Assembly: GCF_014196115.1 (NCBI RefSeq)
Contig: NZ_JACIDB010000003.1
Location: forward strand, 124,001 to 188,000
Reading direction: 5' to 3'
DNA length: 64,000 bases
Source: Sphingomonas aquatilis
GTDB lineage: Bacteria > Pseudomonadota > Alphaproteobacteria > Sphingomonadales > Sphingomonadaceae
Shown: positions 25,406 to 34,908 of the stretch, in pieces
Layout: every line of letters starts with the position of its first letter
Position numbering within the stretch: the stretch's first letter is position 1
Notes under the pieces: generated by a model
Database searches by the model: none
Seen by the model: the letters and a program-made list of their open reading frames with translations, nothing else
Told to the model about the DNA's origin: nothing
Program-made: the position numbers and the translations under genes

Positions 25406-25423
25406 GATGGCACTTATGCCATC
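25406..25423. promoter_or_regulatory. Perfect inverted repeat next to the nhaA ribosome site
   Basis: GATGGCA-CTTA-TGCCATC has perfect 7-nt arms and touches AGGAGA (25424-25429), the nhaA ribosome-binding site. In the RNA it would form a small hairpin; as DNA it could be an operator. No regulator is adjacent. Confidence 0.45.
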
Positions 25424-25433
25424 AGGAGATCGC

Positions 25434-26831
25434 ATGGGCCTTGCTCCGCGCCTGTCCGGGCGGGTGGAAGCCCGGGCGCATCATTCCCCCGCCGCGCGTA
25501 TCCTGGAGCGGATCGGGCCCTTCTTTGCGATCGGCGAAGTGTCCGGCGGGCCGTTGCTGATCGCGTCGCTCATCGCGCTGATCGTCGTCAATTCGCCCTG
25601 GGGTGCGGACTATGTCCGGCTGTGGGATCGGCCGATCCGGCTGAGCTATGGCGCCTGGGCGTTCGCGCGGCCGGCGGCGGAATGGGTCAACGACCTGCTG
25701 ATGCCGCTCTTCTTCCTGATCATCGGGACGGAGGTGAAGCGCGAGTTCGTCAAGGGATCGCTCGCGTCGCGCAAGACCGCGCTGTTCCCGGTGGCGGGTG
25801 CGATCGGTGGGCTGGTGGTGCCGGTGGCGATCTATCTGGCGTTCAACTGGGGTACGCCGACCGCGCACGGCTGGGGCGTGGTGGCGGCGATGGATACCGC
25901 GTTCAGCCTAGCGGTCGTCGCGATGTTCACGACGCGGCTGCCTCCGGCCGTGCGTGCGGTGCTACTGGCCTTCGCGGCGATCGACGATGTGTTCGGGCTG
26001 CTGGTGATTGCCTTCGCCTATACCGCGTCGGTGCAGCCGGTGTTCCTGGGGGTGGCGGCCGTGGCGTATCTTGGGATCATCGGACTGTTGCGGCTGCGCT
26101 GGGTGGCGTCGATCCCCTATGTGCTGCTCGGCGCCGTGGTGTGGATCGGCATCTTCGGGTCGGGCGTGCATCCGACGGTCGCGGGCGTGGCGGTCGGCCT
26201 GTTGCTGCCGACGCGATCGCGGCTGAGCCATGGCGACTTCGCCGAACGCGTCGAGCGGCCCTTGGACGAGTTGCGCGCGGCGCAATCCGAACAGGCGCGT
26301 GCGGGCGATGCCGCGGAGGCGGAGGAGAAGGAGGACGCGGTCGAGGCTAAGCTGGGGTACATCCACGAAATGGTCGCGGCGACCGACGAGGCGGCGGAGC
26401 GGCTGGTGCGCATCCTGACGCCATGGGTGTCCTATGTCGTGCTGCCGCTGTTCGCGCTGTCGAACGTGCGCATCCATTTGTCGCCCGACGCGATCGCCGA
26501 GGCGCTGCACGCGCCGCTAAGCCTGGGCATCGTCGCTGGCCTGGCGATCGGCAAGCCGCTGGGCTTCATGGCGTCGACATGGATCGCGACACGCGTGCTG
26601 GGCGCGCGCCTGCCCGATGGGGTGACGTGGCGGATGGTGCTGGGGATCGGCGGCGTCGCCGGGATCGGCTTCACGCTGTCGCTGTTCATCACCGAACTCG
26701 CCTTCACCGACGTGGCGCAGACCGAGATGGCATCGCTGGCGATCCTGTGCGCGTCGCTGGTGTCCGGCCTGTTCGGCTATGCCATCTTCTGGCTGGCGAC
26801 GCGCTCAGCCGAGCGCGTACCAGATCGGTGA
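25434..26831 (+). CDS. nhaA: Na+/H+ antiporter NhaA
   Basis: A 465-residue NhaA that exports sodium in exchange for protons across the inner membrane. It has LMPLFFLIIGTEVKREF, MDTAFSLAVVAM, the ion-binding Asp pair Asp184-Asp185 (AFAAIDDVFGLLVI), GIFGSGVHPTVAGVAVGLLLP, AIGKPLGFM and GIGFTLSLFI. A charged loop with EEKEDAVEAK lies between the two transmembrane halves. ATG 25434 has AGGAGA 4 nt upstream; the earlier in-frame ATG at 25407 lacks one and lies in the inverted repeat. Its 3' end overlaps the convergent treY end by 27 nt. Confidence 0.96.
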   Translation: MGLAPRLSGRVEARAHHSPAARILERIGPFFAIGEVSGGPLLIASLIALIVVNSPWGADYVRLWDRPIRLSYGAWAFARPAAEWVNDLLMPLFFLIIGTEVKREFVKGSLASRKTALFPVAGAIGGLVVPVAIYLAFNWGTPTAHGWGVVAAMDTAFSLAVVAMFTTRLPPAVRAVLLAFAAIDDVFGLLVIAFAYTASVQPVFLGVAAVAYLGIIGLLRLRWVASIPYVLLGAVVWIGIFGSGVHPTVAGVAVGLLLPTRSRLSHGDFAERVERPLDELRAAQSEQARAGDAAEAEEKEDAVEAKLGYIHEMVAATDEAAERLVRILTPWVSYVVLPLFALSNVRIHLSPDAIAEALHAPLSLGIVAGLAIGKPLGFMASTWIATRVLGARLPDGVTWRMVLGIGGVAGIGFTLSLFITELAFTDVAQTEMASLAILCASLVSGLFGYAIFWLATRSAERVPDR

Positions 26832-29099
26832 GGCGGTGAAGAGGTCGGTGGCGGCGTGCGCTGTGCCGTCGGCGAAGCGGATCGTCGCGTCCGGCACTTC
26901 GGTGCCGCGGATCAATGCGGCGACACGGAGCGTGGCGCCGGCATGGTGGCGGCTGAAGGCGAGGATGCGGTCGCTGCCCCCCACCTGTGCCGGACGATAG
27001 TCGCCGTTGGCGAACAGCGCGGGCTCGGCACGGCGACGGGCGAGCAGGTCGGCGATCAGGCGGAACTTGGCCGGCGCGTGCGGTGCGTCGAACAGCGCCT
27101 GTCGCTGCGCATAATCGACGGGGCGGCGGTTGTCGGGATCGACCAGGCTGAGGTCGGCGAGCTCGGTGCCTTGATACAGGTCGGGCACGCCGGGCACGGT
27201 GTAGCGGAGCAGCGTCTGGATCAACGTGTTGGCGTCTGCAATCGGCGCGAGGTCGGCGACGAAGGCCGTAACCTCCGCGACGAAGCGCGGGTCGCCGAGG
27301 AAGGCATCGGTGAGGGCGGCGGCGGCGGCTTCATAGGCCTCATCCGGGGCTTCCCATGACGAGCGGAGGCGTGCTTCGCGCAGGGCCTTTTGCTGCCAGG
27401 CCTTGATGCGGTCGGCGAAATCGGGCGTCACGCCCTCGTCCGGCCAGGCGCCGACGATGGTTTGCAGCAGCATGTAGCGGTCGGCGCCCGAGACGTCGTG
27501 ATCCCAGGCCCAGGAGAGCTGGTCCCATGCCTCGACGCGGGTGCGCCAGGCGTCGGGCATGACGCTGAGTGCGGCGAGGCGGGCGCGGAGGTCCTCCCCG
27601 CGCTTGTGGTCGTGCGTCGCGGTGGTGAGCATCGCGTGCGGCACGTCGTGTGCGCGGGCGACCATCAGGTCATGGAAGGCGTCGACACCGATGCCGAGGA
27701 TCGTCGCGTCGAAGCCGACGTCGTTGCGCGAGAGCAGGCGGCCGGAGCGGTAGAAGGCGGTGTCCTCGACCGATTTCGCGGCGATCGGAGCGGAAAGCTG
27801 CTGGAAGCGACGGACCGCGTCGGCCGCATCGTCCGGCCCGTCGCTGGCGAGCCAGGCGAGGATCGCGTCGACGACATGCGCCTCGCCCGGCGGGATCAGG
27901 TCGGCGACGCGTTCGCGCACCGCGCCGCGGATCGCGGCGTCGCTGGCGGGGGCGGCATCGCCGGTGCCGTAGGTGCGATAGACGGGGAAGACCCACAACA
28001 ATCGCTCGATCGCGCGGCGCAGCATGGCGGGCGTGACGGCGGCATCGGTGTTGAGCGCGACGAAGGCGGCGACGCAGGCGTCGAGCTGGCCCGCAAATTG
28101 CCAGGCGAGCAGGTCCTGCCGTGCGGCGAATTCCTCAGCTTCGAAATCGAGGTAGCGGTGGCTCATGTCCTGCCACACTTCCTCGAGCGGCAGCGCGCCG
28201 AGCGGATCGTGGATCAGCGTCGCGACCTGCTCCATGAAGTCGTAGCCGCTGGTGCCGTCGACGCCCCAGCCGACGGGCTGGCCTTCGCCGGCGCCGAGGA
28301 TCTTCTCGATCACGATCCAGGCATCGGGGCCGAGGCGATCGCGCAGCGTGCGGCAATAGCCGATCGGGTCGGTCAGGCCGTCGACGTGATCGATGCGGAC
28401 GCCGTCGATCAGCCCTTCGTCATACAGCTGGAAATACAGCGCGTGCGTCGCCTCGAACACGGCGGGGTCTTCGATGCGGACGCCGGCGAGGTCGTTGACG
28501 GTGAAGAAGCGGCGCCAGTTGAGCAGGTCGTTGGCGGTGCGCCAGCTGGCGAGGCGGTAATGCTGGCGGTCGAGCAGTGCGGGCAGGTCGGCGGTGTTGC
28601 CTCGGTCTTCGGGGCGGATCGGGAAACGATGTTCGCCATAGGCGACGATCTGATCGCCCTCGACCGCGATGTCGCCATTGGCGAGCGCCGTGTCGAGCGT
28701 ATCGCCGAGGACGGGGAGCAGGATCGGGCGGGTCCAGTCGATGTCGAAGACGCGGGCGTGTTCGCTGTCCTGTCCGCGGGCGAGGACGTCGTTCCACCAA
28801 GCGTTGCCGCCCCCGGCGACGCCCATATGGTTGGGGACGATATCGATGATCAGCCCCATGTCGCGCGCCTTGAGCGCGGCGACGAGGCTGTGGAAGGCGT
28901 CCTCGCCGCCGAGTTCCGGATTGATCGTCGTGGGGTCGATGACGTCGTAGCCGTGCATCGACCCGGCCGCCGCGGTGGTGATCGGCGAGGCGTAGATGTG
29001 GCTAATGCCGAGCCGGTCGAGATAGGGGACCAGCGCCTGGGCGTCGGCGAAAGTGAAGCCCTTGTGGAATTGCAGGCGATAGGTGGCGCGGGGGCTCAT
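26805..29099 (-). CDS. treY: Maltooligosyltrehalose synthase
   Basis: A 764-residue GH13 enzyme that isomerises the reducing-end alpha-1,4 bond of maltooligosaccharides to alpha,alpha-1,1, making maltooligosyl trehalose. It starts MSPRATYRLQFHKGFTF. Key regions are IDIVPNHM, DGVRIDHVDGL (nucleophile Asp), WIVIEKILGAGE (acid Glu), TATHDHKRGEDLRAR and VPGVPDLYQGTEL. It is last in the glgX-treZ-malQ-treY operon, with its start overlapping the malQ stop by 4 nt. Its frame is open far into malQ on the same strand, but that is shadow. TreZ then releases trehalose from its product. Confidence 0.97.
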   Translation of the reverse strand: MSPRATYRLQFHKGFTFADAQALVPYLDRLGISHIYASPITTAAAGSMHGYDVIDPTTINPELGGEDAFHSLVAALKARDMGLIIDIVPNHMGVAGGGNAWWNDVLARGQDSEHARVFDIDWTRPILLPVLGDTLDTALANGDIAVEGDQIVAYGEHRFPIRPEDRGNTADLPALLDRQHYRLASWRTANDLLNWRRFFTVNDLAGVRIEDPAVFEATHALYFQLYDEGLIDGVRIDHVDGLTDPIGYCRTLRDRLGPDAWIVIEKILGAGEGQPVGWGVDGTSGYDFMEQVATLIHDPLGALPLEEVWQDMSHRYLDFEAEEFAARQDLLAWQFAGQLDACVAAFVALNTDAAVTPAMLRRAIERLLWVFPVYRTYGTGDAAPASDAAIRGAVRERVADLIPPGEAHVVDAILAWLASDGPDDAADAVRRFQQLSAPIAAKSVEDTAFYRSGRLLSRNDVGFDATILGIGVDAFHDLMVARAHDVPHAMLTTATHDHKRGEDLRARLAALSVMPDAWRTRVEAWDQLSWAWDHDVSGADRYMLLQTIVGAWPDEGVTPDFADRIKAWQQKALREARLRSSWEAPDEAYEAAAAALTDAFLGDPRFVAEVTAFVADLAPIADANTLIQTLLRYTVPGVPDLYQGTELADLSLVDPDNRRPVDYAQRQALFDAPHAPAKFRLIADLLARRRAEPALFANGDYRPAQVGGSDRILAFSRHHAGATLRVAALIRGTEVPDATIRFADGTAHAATDLFTASPIWYALG

Positions 29100-30991
29100 G
29101 CATGGCTCTTGTGCGAGAGGATGGCGGTGCGGCGGGCGACCTCTGGCCGGGCGAGCAGCGCCTCGGTCGTGTCGGGCATGCGGCGGCGCCAATTGGGGTG
29201 TTCGTCGGTCGTGCCGGGCAGGTTGGGCTGTTCCTCGATCCCGACCAGATCCTCGAGCGGGACGATGGTGAGCGGGCAGGGCGCCTGCGCGGTGAAGGCG
29301 AGCGCGGCGTCGATCGCGGGCGCGGCATCGTGCGGCACGGGGCCGCTGGCGACGCCGGCCTGCGTGGCGGCGGTCCACAGCGCCTTTTTCTCGCCGATGC
29401 GGCGCAGGCGGTCGCTGGGTTCGTCGCTGTCGCTGCGCTTCAACTTGTGCGCCCAGGTGATGTCGCGCCCGGTCCACCAGCCGGCGAGCGTCGCGGTGTC
29501 GTGCGTGCCGGTCATGGCGACGGCGCAGGCGTCCCATGCCTTGGCGGGGGTGAAGCTTTTTTTGTCGCGTTCGAAGGGCAGGACGCGCATGCCGTAGATG
29601 CCACGCGCGGTCAGCGTGTCGCGGAAGCCGGGCGGCACGGTGCCGAGGTCCTCGCCGATGACGATCGCGTTCGCCCGATGCGATTCGATGGCGAGGATGC
29701 GGAGCAGATCGGTGAAGGGCATGGTGAGATAGGCGCCGTCGCCGGGCTTGCCGCCCTCTGGAATGACCCACAGTCGGCACAGGCCGAGGGCGTGGTCGAT
29801 ACGGACGCCGCCCGCGTGCGCCAGGCCTGCACGGACGGTGCGGATGAAGGCGTCGAAGCCGGTCCGGCGCAGCGCGAACGGGCAGAGCGCGGTGATGCCC
29901 CAATTCTGCCCCTGCGGCCCGAGCGGATCGGGCGGCGCGCCGATCGACAGGCCGGTCAGCAGGTCGCTGCGGCGGCTCCACGCATGGCTGCCGCCCGCAT
30001 CCATGCCGACGGCGAGATCGGCGATCAGGCCGATCCGCATGCCGGCGTCGCGCGCGGCGGCGTGCGCGTCGGCAAGGCCGGTGTGGGCGCGCCATTGCAG
30101 GAAAGTGTAAAAGCGAACCGCGTCGGCATGCTGCCGTGCGAAGGTCTCGACCGCCGGGGCGGCGGGGTCGTGATAGGCGGCAGGCCAGTCCTGCCAGCCG
30201 TGTGCGCCGCTCTCCGCGAAGAAATGGGCGTGGATCGCGTCGTAAAGGGCGTGCTGCTGCCAGTCGGGACGGTGGGCGGCGGCGGCGTCGAAGCGGGCGA
30301 TCTCGTCTGGGGTTGCGCGGTCGAAGGCGTGGCGCAGCGCAGTCAGGCGGTGGGGGAGGGCGGCTTGCCAGTCGATCAGTGCGCCGGAGTCTGTATCATC
30401 GTCGGCGGTGCTGGCGAGCAGGGCGTGGTGGACCAGCCGGCTCGACGGGGCATAGGGGCTGAAGCGCGACGGGTCGGTGGGGAAGAGCGCGTGCGTCGGA
30501 CTGATCGCCAGCGCGTTCGCCCCCACACCGGCAAAGGCACGGGCGGCCTCGGCAAGACTGGCGAAGTCGCCATACGGGGCAGGGCGCGATCCGCGCAGCG
30601 CCGGGATCTGGACGGCCGGACCCCAGCTGCGGCCGGGCGGCGCGGGAACGCAGCGGCGTGGCGCGATGGCGAGGGTGATGGCGCCGCGCGCGGTTTCGAG
30701 CCGATGATAGCCGGGTTCGCCGATCGGCGGGATGGTGCCGTCGGACGCGACCTGCACCATACGCTGGGGGCCATGTTCCAGCGCCAGCGTGGCGGCGCCG
30801 GGGGCGGCGGTCGTGACGATGGGCATGCCGACATCGGCGGTGACGAAGGTCGCCTCGCTGCTGGTCGAGCGGTCTAGCCGGTCGAGGATGGCGCTGAGCG
30901 TATCGTCGGCGACGGTGCGCTGGCGGCCGGTCGCATCCTCCCATTGCACGGCGATGCCGGCGATCTTGGCGCGGGTGGCAAGATCGCTCAT
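29096..30991 (-). CDS. malQ: 4-alpha-glucanotransferase (amylomaltase)
   Basis: A 631-residue GH77 enzyme that moves alpha-1,4-glucan segments between maltodextrins. An N-terminal extension (about 1-110) precedes the barrel. Catalytic features are GGVRIDHALGLCRLW (nucleophile Asp), VIGEDLGTVPPGFR (acid Glu) and GTHDTATLAGWW. Other family signatures are GQNWGITALCPFALRR and MRVLPFERD. It overlaps treZ and treY by 4 nt at either end. Within this operon it can rebuild long maltodextrins from the short stubs left by TreY and TreZ and so improve trehalose yield; that role is inference from context. Confidence 0.96.
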   Translation of the reverse strand: MSDLATRAKIAGIAVQWEDATGRQRTVADDTLSAILDRLDRSTSSEATFVTADVGMPIVTTAAPGAATLALEHGPQRMVQVASDGTIPPIGEPGYHRLETARGAITLAIAPRRCVPAPPGRSWGPAVQIPALRGSRPAPYGDFASLAEAARAFAGVGANALAISPTHALFPTDPSRFSPYAPSSRLVHHALLASTADDDTDSGALIDWQAALPHRLTALRHAFDRATPDEIARFDAAAAHRPDWQQHALYDAIHAHFFAESGAHGWQDWPAAYHDPAAPAVETFARQHADAVRFYTFLQWRAHTGLADAHAAARDAGMRIGLIADLAVGMDAGGSHAWSRRSDLLTGLSIGAPPDPLGPQGQNWGITALCPFALRRTGFDAFIRTVRAGLAHAGGVRIDHALGLCRLWVIPEGGKPGDGAYLTMPFTDLLRILAIESHRANAIVIGEDLGTVPPGFRDTLTARGIYGMRVLPFERDKKSFTPAKAWDACAVAMTGTHDTATLAGWWTGRDITWAHKLKRSDSDEPSDRLRRIGEKKALWTAATQAGVASGPVPHDAAPAIDAALAFTAQAPCPLTIVPLEDLVGIEEQPNLPGTTDEHPNWRRRMPDTTEALLARPEVARRTAILSHKSHA

Positions 30992-32682
30992 CGTGCGATC
31001 CAGGCGGCGAAGCGGTCGCCCTCGGCGTGCAGCAGGTCGCCGTCGCCCGCGGCAAGCGGCGCGGGCGCGTCGGCGAGGTCGAGCGCGATGGTGAGCGTGC
31101 TGCCGTCGGCCAGGCGCCAGCGGGCGGTGACCGCAGCGTCGCCGGTCGCCTCCGCACCGATCGCCATCGCGCCGGCAAGGTGGGGGACGATATGGGTCAT
31201 GCGCAACGCGATCAGGTCGCGGTACAGCGCACGCCATGTGGCGGCGTCGGGGCCGGGCTCGGGCCGCGATGCGTCGAAGGTGCTGCGGGCGTTAGGATCG
31301 GGGATGCGTTCGCGCGCCCGCGGATCGGCGAAAGCGTCGAACTTGGCGAATTCCTTGCGCCGCCCCTCACGCACCGCATCGGCGAGCTCGTCGTGGAAAT
31401 CGGTAAAGAATAGGAAGGGCGTCTTGCTGCCGTCGGTGTCGCCCATGAACAGCAAAGGGATTTGCGGGGCGAGCAGCAGCAAGGCGGTCGCGGCACGCAG
31501 CCTGGCGGGATCGGTCAGTACGGTCAGCCGCTCGCCGAGCGCGCGATTGCCGATCTGGTCGTGGTTCTGGAGGAACGACACGAAGCGGGTCGGCGACAGA
31601 TGCGCGCTGGGCGTGCCGCGCGGCGTGCCGTCGTGGTTCGCCGATCCTTCGCCCTGATAGATGAAGCCTTCTGCCAGGCAGCGGGCGAGGCGATCGGCCG
31701 GGCGATCGGCGAAGTCGATGTAATAGGCGCTGGTTTCGCCGGTCAGCAGGACGTGGAGGACGTTGTGGAAATCGTCGTTCCACTGCGCGTCATAGCCGCC
31801 ATCGCGCAGCCGTGCGGCATCGTTGCGTTCGTTTTCGAGGACGAGGTGGATGTGGCGATCGGGCAGCGCCTCGCGGATTTCCGTGGCCATGGCGTCGAGG
31901 AAGGCGTCGTCGGCGATGGCGTGGACCGCGTCGAAGCGCAGGCCGTCGATGCGATAGTCGCGCAGCCACATCAGCGCATTGTCGACGAAGAAGCGATGCA
32001 CGGCCCCTTCATGCATCGCGACCGCGCCGCCCCAGGGCGTGTGGACCTCAGCATCGAAGAAGCCGGCGGCATATTGGCCGATGTAATTCCCGTCGGGACC
32101 GAAGTGATTGTAAACGACGTCGAGGAAGACGGAGAGGCCGAAGCCGTGCGCGGCGTCGACCAGCGCCTGCAAATCGGCGGGGGCGCCGTAGCTTTCGTGC
32201 GGCGCATAGGGCAGCACGCCGTCATAGCCCCAGCCGCGCGTACCGCCGAAGGCACCCACGGGCATGAGTTCGATGGCGGTGATGCCGGTCGCGGCGACGG
32301 CGGGGAACTGATCGATGACGCCGCGAAAGCCGCCGAGCAGGCCGGGGTGCAGCTCGACGAGCACCGTCTCTTCCCACGGCCGCCCGCGCCAGTCGGTGAC
32401 CGTCCAGGGATAGGCCGGGTCGATGACGAGGCTCCAGCCATGGACGCCGCCCGATTGCGCGCGGGACGCAGGGTCGGGGACGACCATGTCGCCGATGCGG
32501 AAGCGATAGCGCGTGCCGGCGGGCGCCTGCGTCGTCGCGACGAACCAGCCGTCGTCGCCCGCCTCCATACCGACCGGCGGGGCGCCGTCGATCTCCAGCT
32601 CAACGCCAGCAGCGTCCGGCGCCCAGAGTGCGAAGCGGGTGCGCCCGTCGTCCAGCGGCGTCGCGCCCCAGCCCGGGGTCAT
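30988..32682 (-). CDS. treZ: Maltooligosyltrehalose trehalohydrolase
   Basis: A 564-residue GH13 enzyme that cleaves trehalose from maltooligosyl trehalose. An N-terminal carbohydrate-binding-like domain (WGATPLDDGRTRFALWAPDA) precedes the barrel. Family motifs include LDVVYNHFGPDGNYIG, IDGLRFDAVHAI (nucleophile), LVLENERNDA (acid Glu) and FLQNHDQIGNRALGERL. The segment LLFMGDTDGSKTPFLFFTDF departs from the usual GEE or GQE after MG, which may be lineage variation. It starts at ATG 32682, overlapping the glgX stop by 4 nt, and ends overlapping malQ by 4 nt. Confidence 0.96.
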   Translation of the reverse strand: MTPGWGATPLDDGRTRFALWAPDAAGVELEIDGAPPVGMEAGDDGWFVATTQAPAGTRYRFRIGDMVVPDPASRAQSGGVHGWSLVIDPAYPWTVTDWRGRPWEETVLVELHPGLLGGFRGVIDQFPAVAATGITAIELMPVGAFGGTRGWGYDGVLPYAPHESYGAPADLQALVDAAHGFGLSVFLDVVYNHFGPDGNYIGQYAAGFFDAEVHTPWGGAVAMHEGAVHRFFVDNALMWLRDYRIDGLRFDAVHAIADDAFLDAMATEIREALPDRHIHLVLENERNDAARLRDGGYDAQWNDDFHNVLHVLLTGETSAYYIDFADRPADRLARCLAEGFIYQGEGSANHDGTPRGTPSAHLSPTRFVSFLQNHDQIGNRALGERLTVLTDPARLRAATALLLLAPQIPLLFMGDTDGSKTPFLFFTDFHDELADAVREGRRKEFAKFDAFADPRARERIPDPNARSTFDASRPEPGPDAATWRALYRDLIALRMTHIVPHLAGAMAIGAEATGDAAVTARWRLADGSTLTIALDLADAPAPLAAGDGDLLHAEGDRFAAWIAR

Positions 32683-34802
32683 GCCTGGTCCTCGAACGCG
32701 CCGGTCCAGGTGAGGAGGACCGCGCCTTGCGGTGAAACCTCATAGGCGTCCTCGATCTCCACCTCGCCCTGATCGGGCTTGGCGCTGTCGATCAGGACGA
32801 TGCGCGTCGCGTGCGGCGGGGGAAGGTGGAAGGTGACGGGATCGGGCGAACCGTTGAGCAACAGCGACACGACGTCCAGCTCGCCGGCCGCATTGCGGCT
32901 GGCCCGGCGCATCATCAGCGCGCGGCCTTCGGGGTTCTGCCAATCGTCCGCGCTGAGCTGCTGCCCGCGCTCGTCCCACCATTCGATGTCGTTGACGCCC
33001 TGTCCGGGCGTATCCTGCCCGTAGAGGAAGGTCGGCGCGCGCAGCACAGCGTAGCGGCGGCGCAGGTCGGTCAGGCGGGCGACGAAATCGATCTGCGTCT
33101 GGCCTTCGGGCGTCGCCGCGGCGTCCCAATCGAGCCAGCTGATCGCATTGTCCTGGCAATAGGCGTTGTTGTTGCCCTGTTGCGTGCGACCGAACTCGTC
33201 GCCCGCGACCAGCATCGGCGTGCCGAGCGAGGCGAGCAGCGTCGTCAGCATCGACCGTTGCACGCGGCCGCGCGCATCGTTGATCGCGGGATCGTCGGTC
33301 GGCCCTTCGTGGCCCCAGTTGCGCGAATGGTTGTTGTCGTGGCCGTCGCGATTGTCTTCGCCATTCGCCTCATTGTGCCGCTCTTCGTACATCACCGTGT
33401 CGGCGAGGGTGAAGCCGTCGTGCGCCGACAGCAGGTTGATGCTCGCCCAGGGACGGCGCGAGCGGCGGTCGAACAGGTCGCCCGATCCCGACAGACGTGC
33501 GGCGAGATCGGCGCGCTGGCCGGCATCGCCGCGCCAGAACTGGCGGACGGTGTCGCGATATTTGTCGTTCCACTCCGCAAAGCCGGGCGGGAAATTGCCG
33601 AGCTGATAGCCGCCGGGGCCGACGTCCCACGGCTCCGCCATCAGCTTCAGGCGGCCGAGCACCGGGTCCTGCCGGACGACGTCGAAGAAGGCGGCGCCGG
33701 GATCGAAGCCATGCTCTTCGCGCCCCAGCGTCAGACCGAGGTCGAAGCGGAAGCCGTCGATGCCGAAGCTGGTCGCCCAATAGCGCAGGCTGTCCGTCAC
33801 CATCTGGATGACGCGCGCCTTGCTGAGGTTCAGCGTATTGCCGGTGCCGGTGTCGTTGATGCTGTAGCGCGGCTGGTCCTTGACCAGGCGGTAATAGCTG
33901 GCGTTGTCGAGCCCTCGCCACGACAGGGTGGGGCCCTTTTCACTGCCTTCGCAGGTGTGGTTGTAGACGACATCTAGGATCACCTCGATCCCTGCCTTGT
34001 GCAGGCGGTGGACGGCGCGCCGCAGCTCGTCCTGGCTGTCCGACGACATATACGCCTGTTCCGGCGCGAAGAAGCCGAGCGTGTTATAGCCCCAATAGTT
34101 CTTCAGGCCCTTTTCCTGGAGGAAGCGGTCCTGCGTGAAGCTGTGGATGGGTAGCAGTTCCAGCGCGGTGACGCCGATGCGCTTGAGGTGCGCGATGACC
34201 GCGGGGTGGCCGAGGCCGGCATAGGTGCCGCGCTCGTTCGGCGGGACCAGCTCCATCAGCTTGGTCAGGCCCTTCACATGCGCTTCGTAGATGACGGTTT
34301 CGGACCAGGGGGTGTTGGGCTTGGTGTCGCGCGACCAGTCCCAATGATCGTCGACGACGACCGCCTTGGGCATGGCGGGCGCGCTGTCGCGCTTGTCGAA
34401 GGAGAGGTCCTCCTTCGGATGGCCGATCTTATAGCCGTGCAGCGCGTCGGTCCATTTGATCTGGCCGTGCAGCTTGCGGGCATAGGGATCGAGCAGCAGC
34501 TTGTTGGGATTGAAGCGGTGGCCGTTCTCGGGCTCGTAGCGGCCGTGTGCGCGATAGCCGTAGAGCAGACCCGGGCCGGCGTCGGGCAGATAGCCGTGCC
34601 ACACCTCGTCGGTGCATTCGGGCAAGGCGAGGCGCTTCAGCTCGCGCTTGCCAGTGGCGTCGAACAGGCACAGCTCGATCGCATCGGCATTGGCGGAATA
34701 GACCGCGAAATTCACGCCCAGGCCGTCGAACGTCGCGCCGAGCGGATAGGGCGAGCCGGCGTCGAGCCGGTCGGGCAGGCTGTGCAAGATGAGGACCCCC
34801 AT
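32679..34802 (-). CDS. glgX: Glycogen debranching enzyme GlgX/TreX
   Basis: A 707-residue GH13 isoamylase-type enzyme that hydrolyses alpha-1,6 branches in glycogen to feed linear glucans to TreY and TreZ. It starts with PYPLGATFDGLGVNFAVYSA and carries VYNHTCEGSEKGPTLSWRG, IDGFRFDLGLTLGRE (nucleophile), KLMAEPWDVGPGGYQ (acid Glu), NLLSAHDGFTLADT and GDEFGRTQQGNNNAYCQDN. It is first in the four-gene operon. ATG 34802 has no clear Shine-Dalgarno sequence; the frame is open about 25 codons upstream without homology. A one-mismatch EcfG-like sequence lies just upstream (34819-34844). No glgA or glgB is in the window. Confidence 0.96.
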   Translation of the reverse strand: MGVLILHSLPDRLDAGSPYPLGATFDGLGVNFAVYSANADAIELCLFDATGKRELKRLALPECTDEVWHGYLPDAGPGLLYGYRAHGRYEPENGHRFNPNKLLLDPYARKLHGQIKWTDALHGYKIGHPKEDLSFDKRDSAPAMPKAVVVDDHWDWSRDTKPNTPWSETVIYEAHVKGLTKLMELVPPNERGTYAGLGHPAVIAHLKRIGVTALELLPIHSFTQDRFLQEKGLKNYWGYNTLGFFAPEQAYMSSDSQDELRRAVHRLHKAGIEVILDVVYNHTCEGSEKGPTLSWRGLDNASYYRLVKDQPRYSINDTGTGNTLNLSKARVIQMVTDSLRYWATSFGIDGFRFDLGLTLGREEHGFDPGAAFFDVVRQDPVLGRLKLMAEPWDVGPGGYQLGNFPPGFAEWNDKYRDTVRQFWRGDAGQRADLAARLSGSGDLFDRRSRRPWASINLLSAHDGFTLADTVMYEERHNEANGEDNRDGHDNNHSRNWGHEGPTDDPAINDARGRVQRSMLTTLLASLGTPMLVAGDEFGRTQQGNNNAYCQDNAISWLDWDAAATPEGQTQIDFVARLTDLRRRYAVLRAPTFLYGQDTPGQGVNDIEWWDERGQQLSADDWQNPEGRALMMRRASRNAAGELDVVSLLLNGSPDPVTFHLPPPHATRIVLIDSAKPDQGEVEIEDAYEVSPQGAVLLTWTGAFEDQA

Positions 34803-34908
34803 GATGTGTGCCAGCGAGAACGCAGGCGCAGCATGGAAGGTCCCCGTCGATCGCAGCCCGGCCGCACATCCCGCCATGGGGCGGGCGTGCGGTCGGCGTT
34901 CCGGAGGA

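Noticed and set aside
27390..29597. A 735-residue open frame on the plus strand opposite treY
   Set aside because: Antisense shadow of a clear GH13 enzyme.
29100..30095. N-terminal extension of the treY frame, giving 1096 residues
   Set aside because: The extra part lies inside malQ in another frame and is Arg-rich shadow. TreY homology starts at the ATG that overlaps the malQ stop.
34819..34844. EcfG-like sequence GGGAC-N17-CGTT upstream of glgX
   Set aside because: One mismatch, and its predicted start point would leave only about 10 nt before the ATG, so a promoter here is doubtful.
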